In this document: positions 63,853-64,000 of the stretch, piece after piece
Numbering within the stretch: position 1 is the stretch's first letter
How the letters are laid out: the number at the start of each line of letters is the position of its first letter
Assembly: GCF_003046175.1 (NCBI RefSeq)
Contig: NZ_PZZM01000001.1
Location: forward strand, 4,109,001 to 4,173,000
Source: Bosea sp. 124
GTDB taxonomy: Bacteria; Pseudomonadota; Alphaproteobacteria; Rhizobiales; Beijerinckiaceae
Reading direction: 5' to 3'
Length of the DNA stretch: 64,000 bases
Position numbers and translations under genes: made by a program
Notes under the pieces: model-generated
The model's input: only the letters and a program-made list of their open reading frames with translations
Databases searched by the model: none
What the model was told of the DNA's origin: nothing

Positions 63853-64000
63853 ATGGATCTGGCAACTTTGGCTGCGCTCAATGCCGAGCGCGCCGCGCGC
63901 CGCGCCACCATCCTGGTGACGGATGTCGCGACTGGCGCGCAGAGGCTGGTGAACGCCGTCGACATCCCGGCCGATCCGCTGGCGGAGGCTTTGGACAAGC
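63853..64000 (+). CDS. XdhC-family protein, 5' part (runs off the window)
   Basis: Only about 49 residues are visible, beginning DLATLAALNAERAARRATIL and VTDVATGAQRLVN. This start is typical of the second XdhC-type gene in Cox clusters, which carries the C-terminal Rossmann domain. ATG 63853 is 4 bp after the LysE stop. The rest lies beyond the window. Confidence 0.75.
   Translation, partial: MDLATLAALNAERAARRATILVTDVATGAQRLVNAVDIPADPLAEALDK

Overview
The window is about 66-70% GC by eye, has almost no AT-rich islands, and carries densely packed, often overlapping genes. The gene families (Atp12 assembly factor, TrmJ, liv operon with a small DUF6867-like membrane protein, form II Cox hydroxylase with CoxD/CoxE/CoxG, cellulose-synthase-like glucan operon) point to an alphaproteobacterium of the Hyphomicrobiales (Rhizobiales). 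A Bosea-like genome is my best guess; this is an inference from protein flavour, not a database result. No rRNA, tRNA, IS element, integrase or CRISPR array is visible. It looks like ordinary chromosome with several catabolic and transport islands.

Layout. 0.5-4.9 kb: three-gene exopolysaccharide operon (HlyD-like adaptor, GT2 glucan synthase with a PilZ-like tail, GH8 glucanase) behind a good sigma-54 promoter match. 5-8.5 kb: SsuABC/TauABC-type importer plus an MsnO8-type flavin monooxygenase. 8.9-20 kb: mostly housekeeping and small envelope genes (PccB, a composite peptidoglycan hydrolase, Atp12, S58 peptidase, Spy-like and PsiF-like periplasmic proteins, YqhA-like protein, rpsD, murI). 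20-27 kb: MarR-GNAT fusion, Tat-exported amine oxidase, TonB-dependent heme-type receptor, MFS pump with divergent MerR regulator. 27-36 kb: trmJ, M19 dipeptidase, DadA-like dehydrogenase, BASS-type transporter, GST, rpe, purB, phosphoesterase, YdeN-like hydrolase. 36-42 kb: branched-chain amino acid type ABC importer (livK, small membrane protein, livF, livG, livM, livH). 42-47.7 kb: LysR with divergent hydrolase, then a hydroxyproline epimerase / FAD dehydrogenase / cupin operon with divergent GntR-FCD regulator. 47.8-52.7 kb: flavin reductase and an operon pcaB - aconitase X large - aconitase X small - pcaD - pcaC. 52.9-64 kb: cox cluster coxG, coxS-L-M, coxD, NTF2-like gene, coxE, two XdhC-type genes around a LysE exporter, interrupted by an antisense globin-coupled chemoreceptor and an antisense lipase-like gene.

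How the genes work together: the window is a set of independent uptake-plus-catabolism modules typical of a soil or root-associated heterotroph (sulfonate-like substrates, branched-chain or related amino acids, hydroxyproline, aromatic-acid-like lactones, a molybdenum hydroxylase substrate). Points most worth a second look: aconitase X genes embedded by overlap inside a pca-type operon; the sigma-54-linked GT2/GH8 glucan operon resembling mixed-linkage beta-glucan synthesis; a peptidase M15 / GH108 / hydrophobic-tail fusion lysin outside any prophage; a MerR promoter with the diagnostic 19-bp spacer; a globin-coupled chemoreceptor that appears to lack its heme-ligating histidine; tandem 38-bp hairpin repeats after coxG; and three REP-like palindromes placed between genes of the cox operon. 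Two small genes below the usual size cut-off (50 and 37 codons) are proposed. All functional assignments are from reading motifs by eye.
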